A stretch of DNA of 40,521 bases from an uncultured Synergistales bacterium (lineage in GTDB: Bacteria; Synergistota; Synergistia; Synergistales; Aminobacteriaceae), in assembly GCA_905235735.1 (NCBI GenBank), contig CAJOMU010000027.1, forward strand, positions 1 to 40,521. Reading direction: 5' to 3'. Positions 8,769 through 17,477 of the stretch are shown piece by piece. The notes beneath the pieces are model-generated. The model was given only the letters and a program-made list of their open reading frames with translations. It made no database searches and was not told the DNA's origin. The number at the start of each line of letters is the position of its first letter. Position 1 is the stretch's first letter. Position numbers and translations under genes: made by a program.

Positions 8769-9791
8769 TCAGTTGAATTCATTGCGTTTGGGATTCATTA
8801 AAAGTCCCATTGCAGGATAAATCGCACTCATCGTCTCTCTTGCTGTCTTACCAGCACGTTCCGCTCCGTCTGCAAGTATCTCATCAAGCAATGACTTCTT
8901 GCCTTCATATTGCGCCCTTCGTTCTCTGACGGGATTCATCATAGCCTGAATATGAACGTTCAGTTTCTTCTTGCAGTCAATGCACCCAATTCCTGCCGTC
9001 GTACAGCCCTCGCAGATTTCAGCTTTCTCCGCTTCATCATGATTGAATACCTTGTGCAAATCCCACACTGGACATTTCTCTGGGTCGCCTTTATCCGTAC
9101 GTCTCATTCTTGCAGGGTCAGTCTTCATTGTTCGGAGCTTCTGCCACATCGAATCTTCACTCTCCGAAATCTCCAACGCATTCCCGTACGACTTGCTCAT
9201 TTTCCGTCCGTCAATGCCCGGTACTTTCGGTGTCTCTGTGAATAACGGCTGAGGTTCAACAAGCAAATTTTCACCGAAGAAATTGTTGAAGCGTCTGACG
9301 AGTTCACGTGAAATTTCAAGATGTGCACTCTGGTCTTCTCCTACTGGTACAAGTGATGCCTTGTAGAGCAATATATCTGCCGCCATAAGAACTGGATAAC
9401 CTAAGAAACCATATGTACCTAAGTCTTTATTCGCTATGTTGAAGAGCTGTTCCTTGTACGTCGGGTTGCGATACAGCCACCCCAATGGCGTTATCATTCC
9501 GAGCGCAAGTGCAAGTTCTGCGTGTTGTGGTACATGAGACTGAATGAATAACGGACTCTTCACAGGGTCTAATCCTACAGCAAGCCAGTCGAGTAATGCA
9601 GTGTAACAATATTCGCCGGTGTCCGCACTTTCAGCATAATTTGATGTGAGTGCATGCCAGTCTGCTAATGCGTAATAACATTCGTATCTGTCATCGTTCT
9701 GAAGTTTCACGAAGCTGCTTAATGCTCCCGCCATATGTCCCAAATGAAGAGGCCCTGTTGGTCTCATTGCGCTTAATACTCTTTGTTTCAT
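8769..9791 (-). CDS. trpS: Tryptophanyl-tRNA synthetase with a 4Fe-4S-type cysteine motif
   Basis: Charges tRNA-Trp. The class I signatures are HLGH at 16-19 (HIGH) and KMSKS at 197-201. PTGPLHLGHMAGAL and GEDQSAHLEISRELVRRFN are TrpRS signatures. The protein has 340 residues. An inserted cysteine set C240-x22-C263-x6-C270-x2-C273 follows the KMSKS loop, with the same spacing as the 4Fe-4S cluster site known from Thermotoga maritima TrpRS. This marks a subset of anaerobe TrpRS enzymes. Flanking genes are rluB and the Nif3-like gene, 6 and 9 nt away. Confidence 0.96.
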   Translation of the reverse strand: MKQRVLSAMRPTGPLHLGHMAGALSSFVKLQNDDRYECYYALADWHALTSNYAESADTGEYCYTALLDWLAVGLDPVKSPLFIQSHVPQHAELALALGMITPLGWLYRNPTYKEQLFNIANKDLGTYGFLGYPVLMAADILLYKASLVPVGEDQSAHLEISRELVRRFNNFFGENLLVEPQPLFTETPKVPGIDGRKMSKSYGNALEISESEDSMWQKLRTMKTDPARMRRTDKGDPEKCPVWDLHKVFNHDEAEKAEICEGCTTAGIGCIDCKKKLNVHIQAMMNPVRERRAQYEGKKSLLDEILADGAERAGKTARETMSAIYPAMGLLMNPKRNEFN

Positions 9792-9800
9792 GAATTTCTC

Positions 9801-10562
9801 CTATATTCTTATCGGTTCGGTCAATGCGTTTATGTTCAGGTTTACGGTTTCAATTCCGCTTTCTGATACTTTCCTTGCTAGTTCTGGAAGCGATACACGT
9901 TCCATTTCCCCATGATTGATATTCGCGATTGTCAGACCATCTCGTGATGCGTCTATGAGTTCGTGATATTTCATGTCTGCTGTGATGTATACGTCTGCTT
10001 TGTGATTCAGTGCTGAATGCCAGAAACTTGAACCTGAACCTCCGCATAATGATACTCGTGAAATGTATTCCGGCATGTCCTGAGTGTATATGTCTATGTG
10101 TGTGAGATGCCATGATGTTTTTACATGTGCAAAGAACTCGTCAGGTTTCATTTTCTCTCGCATTATTCCAGACAGGCCAAATTCATCAAGAGGTTCTGTT
10201 TTCATTAGGCCAAGAAGACTTGCTAACGTATCATTCACTCCTCCTTCAGCTTTGTCCCAGTTCGTATGTGCCGCTATGATGTTCACTCCGTATCTTATTG
10301 CCGCACTCAATGTACGTCCGAATTCTGAATCAACATCAATCTTCTTAACTCCCCTGAAGATTAAAGGGTGATGACATAACAGAACATTGCAGTTATTCTC
10401 ATGTGCAGATACTACAGCTTCACTCACGGCATCAAGACACACTGCAACTCTCGATACATCTGCTTCGTAACTCCCAATCATGAGACCTGGATTGTCCCAT
10501 TCTTCAGATAATGCGAATGGTGCAAATGTGTCTATGTGATTCAATAAGTCCCGTACTTTCAT
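9801..10562 (-). CDS. Nif3-like dinuclear metal center protein (DUF34; GTP cyclohydrolase I type 2 homolog)
   Basis: A 253-residue protein of the Nif3/YbgI family, with a two-metal site but no settled physiological role. Metal-ligand motifs are visible: LCHHPLIF (His pair), AHTNWDKAEGGVND and the C-terminal NINHGEMERVSLPELA. It lacks the inserted PII-like domain of the long form, so it is the short bacterial type. Its ATG overlaps the stop of the upstream kinase gene by four bases (ATGA), so translation is coupled. Members are often called YqfO, YbgI or NIF3. Confidence 0.9.
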   Translation of the reverse strand: MKVRDLLNHIDTFAPFALSEEWDNPGLMIGSYEADVSRVAVCLDAVSEAVVSAHENNCNVLLCHHPLIFRGVKKIDVDSEFGRTLSAAIRYGVNIIAAHTNWDKAEGGVNDTLASLLGLMKTEPLDEFGLSGIMREKMKPDEFFAHVKTSWHLTHIDIYTQDMPEYISRVSLCGGSGSSFWHSALNHKADVYITADMKYHELIDASRDGLTIANINHGEMERVSLPELARKVSESGIETVNLNINALTEPIRI

Positions 10563-11187
10563 GGCCTCTCAGGGAAGAACTTCTTTACGTCCCCAATGAA
10601 TGAATCTACAAGTGAAGGTGTGTTGATGAATTCAGGATTTGAAAGTTCAAGCTCATAGAACGTAATATCATGATGAAGCTCAGACTTCACGAAATCCATG
10701 AACGGCATGTACGCATCATATAATCCCCTCCAGTAGTCAACGCCCGCATCAATCTCATCCTGTCTGCCCCGATCTTTTATCCTTCGCATTATCTCATCGA
10801 AACTGCACCTCACCAGAATAAATAACTTCGGAGGCTTAACGTATCTCAGCAGTGAATCATAAAGCGTGAGATAACATCCCAGCTGACTATCACGAAAATA
10901 ACCATCGCGATAATACATCATTGCGTAGACTTTATCGCCGAATATGCTTCGGTCAAGTATGTAATTGTTCTCCTCTGACGCACATAAGTACTGCGCGAAA
11001 CGTGGAAGTTCAATTGCATGGGGAATGCCCATTTGCTATGTTCATGATGAAACTTGTTGAGAAGGTCTAAGGGGTCTCTGAACTCTTCAGGCATTACAGT
11101 GAAACCTAAACGATTTGAGAGAAGATTAACGATTGTAGATTTTCCGCTTGCTGTCATTCCCTCAACGATAATTTGTATTTGTCCCAA
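10559..11187 (-). pseudogene. Deoxynucleoside kinase (dNK family), frameshifted
   Basis: Two overlapping frames together make one deoxyadenosine/deoxyguanosine-type kinase of roughly 207 residues. The upstream frame (11187 to about 11000, TTG start, AAGGAG 10 nt upstream) holds the P-loop EGMTASGKST and HEHSKWAFPMQLNFHVS. The downstream frame continues RFAQYLCASEENNYILDRS, then an Arg-rich lid (RRIKDRGRQDE). The break is at about 10990-11005. The adjacent T-run lacks one base, or a CGTTTCG direct repeat has lost one 7-nt copy; the latter restores HVS-RFAQYL, which fits the family's FLxxRF segment best. It is either a sequencing/assembly error or a true inactivation. The rest of the reading frame is intact, which suggests recent loss or error. 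Confidence 0.75.
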
Positions 11188-11219
11188 GTGAAAATATCTC
11201 CTTACATTAAATTATTGGG

Positions 11220-11225
11220 ATTATA
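11220..11225 (-). promoter_or_regulatory. Candidate extended -10 promoter of the dNK-trpS-cmk-ftsH operon
   Basis: On the minus strand TATAAT is preceded by TGC, an extended -10 (TGnTATAAT), 32 nt upstream of the TTG start at 11187. The position 17 nt further upstream shows no good -35. It lies just below the terminator of the secretion operon, where a new promoter is expected. Confidence 0.5.
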
Positions 11226-11244
11226 GCAGATTTGCAATTGAGCA

Positions 11245-11283
11245 TAAAAAAACTCCCCCTGAATTATTTCTCAAAGGGAGCTT
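11245..11283 (-). terminator. Intrinsic terminator after gspH
   Basis: Minus-strand stem CTCCCT ... AGGGGGAG with a long AT-rich loop, followed by a run of T residues (A-run at 11245-11252 on the plus strand). It closes the type II secretion operon and separates it from the housekeeping operon. Confidence 0.75.
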
Positions 11284-11295
11284 CTTCTTTCTCTT

Positions 11296-11793
11296 TCATT
11301 GTTTCTCCAGCTTCACACAATATCCCGTTACAGTCAGTATGTATTCATCCGCTTCCCTCTCACTTATGTTCCGTCCTAGCCATGTTATTCTCGCTGGCGT
11401 ACATGAACCGTCAGAGTAGAAATATATGACTTCCGGCTCAAACCTCCAACCGTTACCGTCTGGCAGATTTTTCATCTCTATCTTCTGCCATTCAAGTATT
11501 ACCGGCTTGTTTATGTTCGTCCCAAGAAACGCACTCAGACTGTCTTCGGGAACTTCCCGCTTCTTCAATGCCTCCGATACTATTTCTCCCCTCTTCGTCT
11601 GCCCTTCTCCCTTCACACTGAATCTTACTGCTACTCCTGACAGCGCAAGGTCTATTGCTTCGTCCATTGCACGCTGAAGTATCGCTGAAGGTGGCTCAAA
11701 ATAAAATGATATTCGAGGCAGCATTACACTCGCCAGCATTCCTATTATCGTTAGGACTAGAAGAATTTCTATCAGTGTGAATCCACGTCTCAA
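11296..11793 (-). CDS. gspH: Type II secretion minor pseudopilin GspH
   Basis: A 165-residue prepilin-like protein. RRGFTLIEILLVLTIIGML is a type III (prepilin) signal: cleavage after Gly4 leaves Phe1 and Glu5. The globular part is GspH-like in size, with no Gly-Pro cluster of the major pilin. It is the last gene of the gsp operon, 4 nt after gspG, and is followed by the terminator. GspH versus another minor pseudopilin is assigned from order and length (I, J and K are otherwise accounted for). Confidence 0.75.
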   Translation of the reverse strand: MRRGFTLIEILLVLTIIGMLASVMLPRISFYFEPPSAILQRAMDEAIDLALSGVAVRFSVKGEGQTKRGEIVSEALKKREVPEDSLSAFLGTNINKPVILEWQKIEMKNLPDGNGWRFEPEVIYFYSDGSCTPARITWLGRNISEREADEYILTVTGYCVKLEKQ

Positions 11794-11797
11794 TAAC

Positions 11798-12235
11798 TTA
11801 ATCCTCGTTCGTGATGTCCGCGTTTACACCTTCACCGCCCTCTTCTCCGTCAGGGCCGTAACTCGTTATCGTTATCCTTCCGTTCGTGTTCCTATACACA
11901 TACGGATTTCCCCACGGGTCTTCGGGTACTTTCTTCAGGTATCCTCCCTCCGCATACCTCTTCGGTACTGGTGAGGTCGTCGGTGCTGTTACAAGTGCTT
12001 CTAGTCCCTGCTGCGTCGATGGATAGAAACCGTTATGCATCCTGTACATTTCAAGCGCATCTTCAAGTGAACGTATCTGTGTCGCCGCCGCCGTTCTCTG
12101 TGCCTCCGCCACCTGCGGCCCTATTCTCGGTACTACTAATGCCGCTAGTAATCCCAGAATTACAACGACAACCATAATCTCGATTAACGTAAATCCTGAA
12201 CGACGACGCATTAATACTTTCTTTTTGTCTTTCAT
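11798..12235 (-). CDS. gspG: Type II secretion major pseudopilin GspG
   Basis: The major subunit of the periplasmic pseudopilus. RRSGFTLIEIMVVVVILGLL is the prepilin signal and N-terminal helix. The downstream part carries the hallmarks of GspG: YPSTQQGLEALV and the C-terminal DPWGNPYVY with a GPDGEEGG calcium-site-like loop. From the ATG at 12235 it has 145 residues, the usual size. The longer frame to 12253 is rejected because its codons contain the GGAGG ribosome-binding site, 9 nt before the chosen ATG. Confidence 0.95.
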   Translation of the reverse strand: MKDKKKVLMRRRSGFTLIEIMVVVVILGLLAALVVPRIGPQVAEAQRTAAATQIRSLEDALEMYRMHNGFYPSTQQGLEALVTAPTTSPVPKRYAEGGYLKKVPEDPWGNPYVYRNTNGRITITSYGPDGEEGGEGVNADITNED

Positions 12236-12263
12236 TATTGTAAACCTCCTCATTTATTTTTCT

Positions 12264-13418
12264 CTATCTTACTATACCTGCTAAATCAAATACAGGCGTT
12301 AATATCGCTAGTACTATAAATCCTACCGATACTCCCAATGATAAAACCATAATTGGCTCAAGAAGTGTCGATACCCTTTCCATTCTCGACTGCGCAATCT
12401 CCCGGCTCTGGTCTGATACGTTCGTTAATGCTTCCGCTAGTTCTCCCCCCATTTCTCCAACTCTCACTACCGCAACCGTATCCTCTGGCATTCCAATTTT
12501 CTCTAGTGCCTTATCAAATCTGTGCCCTGCTTTCACCATGTCCGCCGCTTCTATCCACCTGTCTTTCTTCGTGTCCATCGATGAGGCCATTCTCAATGCC
12601 TGCACTAATGGTATTCCTGACTTCAAGAGCGTGCTTATGTGAGACATAACAAGTGCTAAGGTCAACTGGTCTCGTATCCCTCTCATAAACGGCATGTTTA
12701 TTCTTCTTCCCGTCCGCTTCATGAATACCCAGAAGATTAAAATCGCCAGAAGTATCCATAATCCAAAGTTAGAGATGAAATCTGACATCGCTATTAGCAT
12801 TCGTGTTGGAAGGGGCAATGACTGGTGCATATCTTCAAACAGCTCCGATATTTTTGGAACTACGTATGTCAGCATAAACGCTACTACTCCAATTCCTACT
12901 ATCGCCATTACTATCGGGTACGTCATCGCTCCCCTTATCTTTCGGTGCAAATCATCTTCAAGTTTGAATTCATCTGCCGCCTCATTGAGAACCGATATTA
13001 ACGTTCCTGACTGCTCTCCTGATTCAGCAACCCTCCACAAGCTTTCACGGAATGCTCCGCTCTCTGAAAGTGCCGTATGAAACTTTCTGCCTCCCTCAAC
13101 TTCAGCTAGTATCTTCTCCATTACTGGCTTCATGTTCTTATCGCGTGCCTGCTTCGACATTATGCGTAATGAATCAGCCAACGGCAACCCTGACTTCAAA
13201 TATGATGCCAAGCTCCTGCAAAAGAAGATGTGCTGTTCAAGAGGAAGTAATTTTATCTTTGCTGAACTGCCTTTCTTATCTTCAGCTAGTTTTACATCTA
13301 CTACTACTATTCCTCGTTCCGTTAATCTATCTACTGCCTGTATCGATGAGCCCGCTTCTATCGTTCCTTTCGTGCTCTTCCCTTTGGCATCGTAGCCTGA
13401 ATAACTGAAATACGGCAT
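12264..13418 (-). CDS. gspF: Type II secretion inner-membrane platform protein GspF
   Basis: A 384-residue polytopic platform protein that couples the GspE ATPase to pseudopilus assembly. The N-terminal MPYFSYSGYDAKG and the two T2SSF repeats are clear: FFCRSLASYLKSGLPLADSL in the first, LALVMSHISTLLKSGIPL in the second. Three membrane spans are placed near 170-190, 218-235 and 360-380. Length and repeat layout are normal. It lies 3 nt after gspE and 28 nt before gspG. Confidence 0.95.
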   Translation of the reverse strand: MPYFSYSGYDAKGKSTKGTIEAGSSIQAVDRLTERGIVVVDVKLAEDKKGSSAKIKLLPLEQHIFFCRSLASYLKSGLPLADSLRIMSKQARDKNMKPVMEKILAEVEGGRKFHTALSESGAFRESLWRVAESGEQSGTLISVLNEAADEFKLEDDLHRKIRGAMTYPIVMAIVGIGVVAFMLTYVVPKISELFEDMHQSLPLPTRMLIAMSDFISNFGLWILLAILIFWVFMKRTGRRINMPFMRGIRDQLTLALVMSHISTLLKSGIPLVQALRMASSMDTKKDRWIEAADMVKAGHRFDKALEKIGMPEDTVAVVRVGEMGGELAEALTNVSDQSREIAQSRMERVSTLLEPIMVLSLGVSVGFIVLAILTPVFDLAGIVR

Positions 13419-13421
13419 TCT

Positions 13422-14981
13422 TTAATCCTCCCCTGCTACTCGCGCTAATTCATCAGGCGATGTTAATCCTGACTGTACCGCTGATAGTCCTATCTCCCAT
13501 AACGTTTTAAATCCTGACTTACGAGCTATTTCACGCAACTTTGATGCAGGTGCTCCCGACACAAACGCCTCCTGTATCTCTTCGTTCACTACAAACTGTT
13601 CATATAATCCTACTCGGCCTCTATAGCCCGTGTTATGACATTCTGAACAGCCTACAGGTGCATATGCCTTCGTTAATCCCTGCTTCATCATCATTGCAGG
13701 CGGAGCTATCTCTTTACGGCAGTGAGGACATAAACGCCTCGCTAGTCTCTGCGCTACCGTCCCTATCATACAGCTCGCAGCTAAATACGGCTCTATTCCC
13801 ATGTCCACTAATCGAATTATCGCACTGATTGAATCGTTCGTGTGAAGGGTCGAGAGTACTAGATGTCCCGTTAGTGATGCCTGTACCCCTATATGTGCTG
13901 TCTCAAAGTCTCGCATTTCTCCTATCATCACTATATCAGGATCTTGCCGCAATATCGAACGCAACGCCGCCGCAAATGTTACTCCTGCTTTCTCGTTCAC
14001 CTGTATCTGCGCTACTCCGGGCAATGCATATTCAACTGGGTCTTCTACCGTTATGATGTTCACTTCTGGTCGTGCTAATGCCTGAAGTATTGCATATAAG
14101 CTCGTCGATTTTCCTGAACCTGTAGGGCCGGTAAATAGTATCATTCCGTGCGGACGATGAATAAGTTCATCCATGATTGTACGTTCGCGGGCTTCCATGC
14201 CTAAATCTTCAAGCGTCATTAATCCGTGTCCCTTATCGAGTAGTCTCATCGCTATTCGTTCTCCGTATTGCGTCGGCACTAATCCCACTCGAACATCTAC
14301 CGCTCTGTCTCCGAGTGTAATTCCTATTCTCCCGTCCTGCGGTGTCATATGTTCCGCTATATCCATTCGCGACATGACTTTTATACGGCTTGTGAGGGGA
14401 GCCTGATTCGAACGCGGCAGTCTCAGTCTGTCCTGAAGTACTCCGTCTATCCTGAACCGTATCAGCACTTCATCTTCGTATGGCTCAACATGAATATCCG
14501 TTGCCCTCTGTTTCAAGGCATCCACAAAGAGGCCGTTCACTAATCGTATAACTGGAACATCTACTGAATCACTCAGTATATCCTCTCGTGCAAGGTCATC
14601 AATGTCATCTATTCCTTCAATGCCCTTCGCCGCCTCATCTGCCGCCACACTCCTCAAGTCATAGAGCGTGTGAATCAAATCTCCCAGTTCCTTCTCATCG
14701 CGTATCTCAATGTCCGTCGGATATCCTAATGCTACTCCCAACATCTGCGCTTTTGAACATGAATCATAATCCACCGCTCCGACTATCAATACTCCGTCCT
14801 CAATCCTCAATGGCACTATTCGAGCCTGCCTGAGTATATCAAGGCTCATTCCTTCAGGTAATAGCGTTGAGACCTCTTTCGCTTCGGGTAATGGAGGTAG
14901 GATTTGCTGTTCCTGTTCAACTGCTTCTGCTGCTTCTGCTGCTTCTACTTCTGCTGCCTCTGCTTCTGCTACTTCTGACAT
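13422..14981 (-). CDS. gspE: Type II secretion ATPase GspE
   Basis: The cytoplasmic hexameric ATPase of the secretion system. Walker A GPTGSGKS is at 285-292, the Walker B region DIVMIGEMRD at 349-358, and the His box TGHLVLSTLHTNDS near 371-384. A zinc-binding tetracysteine (C418-x2-C421, C445-x2-C448) is present, as in most GspE. The first 26 residues are an Ala/Glu low-complexity tail encoded by short repeats, which is unusual for GspE. A GAGG lies 7 nt before the ATG, inside the gspD end. Confidence 0.96.
   Translation of the reverse strand: MSEVAEAEAAEVEAAEAAEAVEQEQQILPPLPEAKEVSTLLPEGMSLDILRQARIVPLRIEDGVLIVGAVDYDSCSKAQMLGVALGYPTDIEIRDEKELGDLIHTLYDLRSVAADEAAKGIEGIDDIDDLAREDILSDSVDVPVIRLVNGLFVDALKQRATDIHVEPYEDEVLIRFRIDGVLQDRLRLPRSNQAPLTSRIKVMSRMDIAEHMTPQDGRIGITLGDRAVDVRVGLVPTQYGERIAMRLLDKGHGLMTLEDLGMEARERTIMDELIHRPHGMILFTGPTGSGKSTSLYAILQALARPEVNIITVEDPVEYALPGVAQIQVNEKAGVTFAAALRSILRQDPDIVMIGEMRDFETAHIGVQASLTGHLVLSTLHTNDSISAIIRLVDMGIEPYLAASCMIGTVAQRLARRLCPHCRKEIAPPAMMMKQGLTKAYAPVGCSECHNTGYRGRVGLYEQFVVNEEIQEAFVSGAPASKLREIARKSGFKTLWEIGLSAVQSGLTSPDELARVAGED
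14912..14978 (-). repeat. Low-complexity hexamer-like repeat in the gspE 5' end
   Basis: Degenerate GCTTCT/GCTGCT-type units (plus-strand reading) encode alternating Ala and Glu over codons 2-26 of gspE. The unit length is a multiple of three, so expansion or contraction would change length without a frameshift. Confidence 0.6.
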
Positions 14982-14982
14982 C

Positions 14983-17037
14983 TTAACGCCTCTTCAAGCT
15001 CTTCTGATACAACTCCCTGAACCTCGCATCTATGTCCGCCTCCACTGGCCCTACATCTACACTCAATAGGTCGTTCCTCGCGTATTCAGGCATTAATGCG
15101 GCCATGTTCAGCTCATTATCTCCAGATATTAAACTCCTCGTAAATCCTGATGCTCTCATCGTCGCTCCACGCATCTCATAAGGCGTTTCTATTATCGTCG
15201 GGGTCAGGAATATTACGAAATCCACTTTTTCCTTCTCCTTTGAAATCTTCTGAAACAGTCCGCCTATTAATGGGATATACGATAGTCCAGGTGTACGCCT
15301 CCTCATTGAACGTTCCGTTTCCTTTATCATTCCTCCCAGTATTATCGTCTCTCCGTTCCCTACTACTACACTCGTATTCACCTCTCGCTTTGACGTTATC
15401 GGGGTCGTTACTCCTGATGGGGTCATCACATCTTCCGTCGTCTGCTTGATGTCCATCGCTACCAGATTGCCGGAGCGTATGTGAGGCGTTACTGTCAGCG
15501 TCAATCCTACGTCCTTATAGTCATAGTTGCTCTGTATCGTGTTCGTGTTCGCTAGGTCTGACGTTGAACCTTTCATTACTGGGATTACCTGACCTACCTG
15601 AAATGAACTCTCCTTGTTGTCCAGACACATTATTCTCGGTACTGAGAGTATGTTCACCGCATTGTATCTCCTCAGCAAATCTACCGTCGCATACATTAAC
15701 GACATCGCATGATAGTTCGTTTGACTGTACGTTGAACCGTTTCTGTCCAATAGTTCCTCCCGCTTCGACAAATCATTGAACCATGTCATAAACGTTGACG
15801 GAATTGCATTCTCTCCAAGAGACATATTACCCCCAAGCAACACATCATCCCACATCTGTCCGCCTAATATCGACCAGTCTATTCCGTTGTTCTCAAGGTT
15901 CGTAACGTTAATCTCCGCTATAAAACCTCGAAGCAATATCTGTTTCGGCTGTATGTCTATCGCATCAAGAATTGGCACAAGTGAATCATATTGTCTCTGC
16001 GTCGCCGCAAAGATTAAACTGTTCGTCGCTACATCTGGTACAACTGTCGCCGGTATCCTCGCCGCATCTGCCCCTAGCATTACTGTCGTTGATGCTAGAA
16101 CTTTCCCAACCTGTTCCGCCGCTGCCGTTGCATCTATATTCTTCAGCTTGTAGATGTGAAAGTCCCCTATCTTGGAGTCAACATCGAGATCCATTACTAT
16201 CTGTGATGCCCTGTCGAGTGCCGCCGCACTTCCCACCAATATAACCTTCTTGCTCGGTGCATCGGGTATCGCATTCAATCCCTGAAGCGGCCCGTTCGCT
16301 CCTGCTATTGCGTTCAATTGCGCCGCTATCGTTGCCGGGTCTCCGTACCGAAGCTCAAACGTTCGGGTCATTCTCGCACTTTGTGGTGTGTCCATCCGTC
16401 TAATCAGGTCTACTCCCTTGTTCACATCCGTAGCTCTTCCCTGAAGTAAAATATCCCTTCCGTTACCAACTGGAAGTACTATCAGTGAAGGCCCAAAACT
16501 TTGCTGTAATGCAGGGATTATGCTCTCAATCGTTATATAGTCAATTGGAACTATGTACGTTACCGTCTCCTCTCCAAAGCCAGGCCCTGATTTCCCTCGA
16601 TGAACATTCGGCGATGGACTCACTCCTCCCTGACGCACTATTGAATAACTTCCCATATTCTGAAGCGAAAAGTTATACATCTGGAGCGTCGATAGCATTA
16701 TCTCACGCGACTCTTTCACCGTTACCGGATGTGGCGAGATTATCGTTATCTTAGAGTTCACATTCGGAGGTACGATTATATTCTCCTGCAATACTTCGGA
16801 CATGAAACGCATAAACCGAACTAAATCCATATCCTTGAAATTGAACTGAACCAGCCCTGATTTACGCATGGCCTCTGCCGCATTCATTAAATTACGTTCC
16901 TCTTCGGGTGTCATGTTTTCCCCTGTCCCCGACTGTGGCTGCCCCTGCTGCTGCTGTTGGCTAGTCCGCCTTGTAGCTGCTTCTCCACATGACGTTAGTG
17001 CTATCGTGATTATTAATATCCATGTTACTTCTTTCAT
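14983..17037 (-). CDS. gspD: Type II secretion secretin GspD, predicted lipoprotein
   Basis: The outer-membrane channel of the system. From the ATG at 17037 the N-terminus MKEVTWILIITIALTSCGEA is a lipoprotein signal with lipobox LTSC and lipidated Cys17. A Gln-rich linker precedes the N0 region (about 50-130); N1, N2 and N3 modules follow (YIVPIDYITIESIIPALQ; RTFELRYGDPATIAAQLN; IYKLKNIDATAAAEQVGKVL). The secretin core shows VNILSVPRIMCLDNKESSFQ and TNTSVV-like strands, ending GETIILGGMIKETE. It has 684 residues from this start. A TTG at 17043 is an alternative start. It is the first gene after an internal promoter. Confidence 0.95.
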   Translation of the reverse strand: MKEVTWILIITIALTSCGEAATRRTSQQQQQGQPQSGTGENMTPEEERNLMNAAEAMRKSGLVQFNFKDMDLVRFMRFMSEVLQENIIVPPNVNSKITIISPHPVTVKESREIMLSTLQMYNFSLQNMGSYSIVRQGGVSPSPNVHRGKSGPGFGEETVTYIVPIDYITIESIIPALQQSFGPSLIVLPVGNGRDILLQGRATDVNKGVDLIRRMDTPQSARMTRTFELRYGDPATIAAQLNAIAGANGPLQGLNAIPDAPSKKVILVGSAAALDRASQIVMDLDVDSKIGDFHIYKLKNIDATAAAEQVGKVLASTTVMLGADAARIPATVVPDVATNSLIFAATQRQYDSLVPILDAIDIQPKQILLRGFIAEINVTNLENNGIDWSILGGQMWDDVLLGGNMSLGENAIPSTFMTWFNDLSKREELLDRNGSTYSQTNYHAMSLMYATVDLLRRYNAVNILSVPRIMCLDNKESSFQVGQVIPVMKGSTSDLANTNTIQSNYDYKDVGLTLTVTPHIRSGNLVAMDIKQTTEDVMTPSGVTTPITSKREVNTSVVVGNGETIILGGMIKETERSMRRRTPGLSYIPLIGGLFQKISKEKEKVDFVIFLTPTIIETPYEMRGATMRASGFTRSLISGDNELNMAALMPEYARNDLLSVDVGPVEADIDARFRELYQKSLKRR

Positions 17038-17101
17038 TCTCAAATCTTAAACATCCCCCGTCTCTATAAACAAGCAGATTTAACTATATTTATTCAGGTA
17101 A

Positions 17102-17131
17102 ATTATACTAGGAAACATCGCAAATCTACAA
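17102..17131 (-). promoter_or_regulatory. Internal promoter upstream of gspD
   Basis: On the minus strand TTGTAG (17126-17131) and TATAAT (17102-17107) are 18 nt apart, in the 98-nt gap between gspI and gspD, the largest gap in the gsp run. It could supply extra transcript for gspD-E-F-G-H. Confidence 0.5.
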
Positions 17132-17141
17132 ACGCTTTTTT

Positions 17142-17477
17142 TCATTCCGCAACGTAAATTATTGTCGAACGTCCTCCTTCTGTCGTTATCGTTACCCGTC
17201 TGTATGTCATCTCATATTCATCTACTGGTACACTCACCCTCTGCGACTGCCACGATATATGTTTCTTATCGTCCGTCCCATTGTCCGGCATGTCCTCGTC
17301 TACCCGAAATCGAAGCCATATCTCCTGTGCCGCTGAAATCAATTCACGTTCCGCTTCAAGTTCTCCCATTAGCCTGTATGACATCGCTATTAGCCTGAAC
17401 CCAGCCGTGATTACTAATCCAGCTATCGCCACTGAGACAAGTACTTCCATTAAGGTGAAGCCTTTATGTCTCGTCAT
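17142..17477 (-). CDS. gspI: Type II secretion minor pseudopilin GspI
   Basis: A short pseudopilin of 111 residues. The prepilin signal is RHKGFTLMEVLVSVAIAGLV, with Gly before the cleavage site and Glu at +5. MEVLVSVAI is the pattern usual in GspI. The globular part is small. Its ATG overlaps the end of gspC by four bases. The assignment rests on size, motif and the presence of separate J, K, G and H candidates. Confidence 0.8.
   Translation of the reverse strand: MTRHKGFTLMEVLVSVAIAGLVITAGFRLIAMSYRLMGELEAERELISAAQEIWLRFRVDEDMPDNGTDDKKHISWQSQRVSVPVDEYEMTYRRVTITTEGGRSTIIYVAE

Noticed and set aside
10918-11032. Programmed -1 frameshift in the deoxynucleoside kinase
   Set aside because: No slippery heptamer of the X XXY YYZ type and no evident downstream pseudoknot; the family has no known frameshifting. 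Deletion or sequence error fits better.
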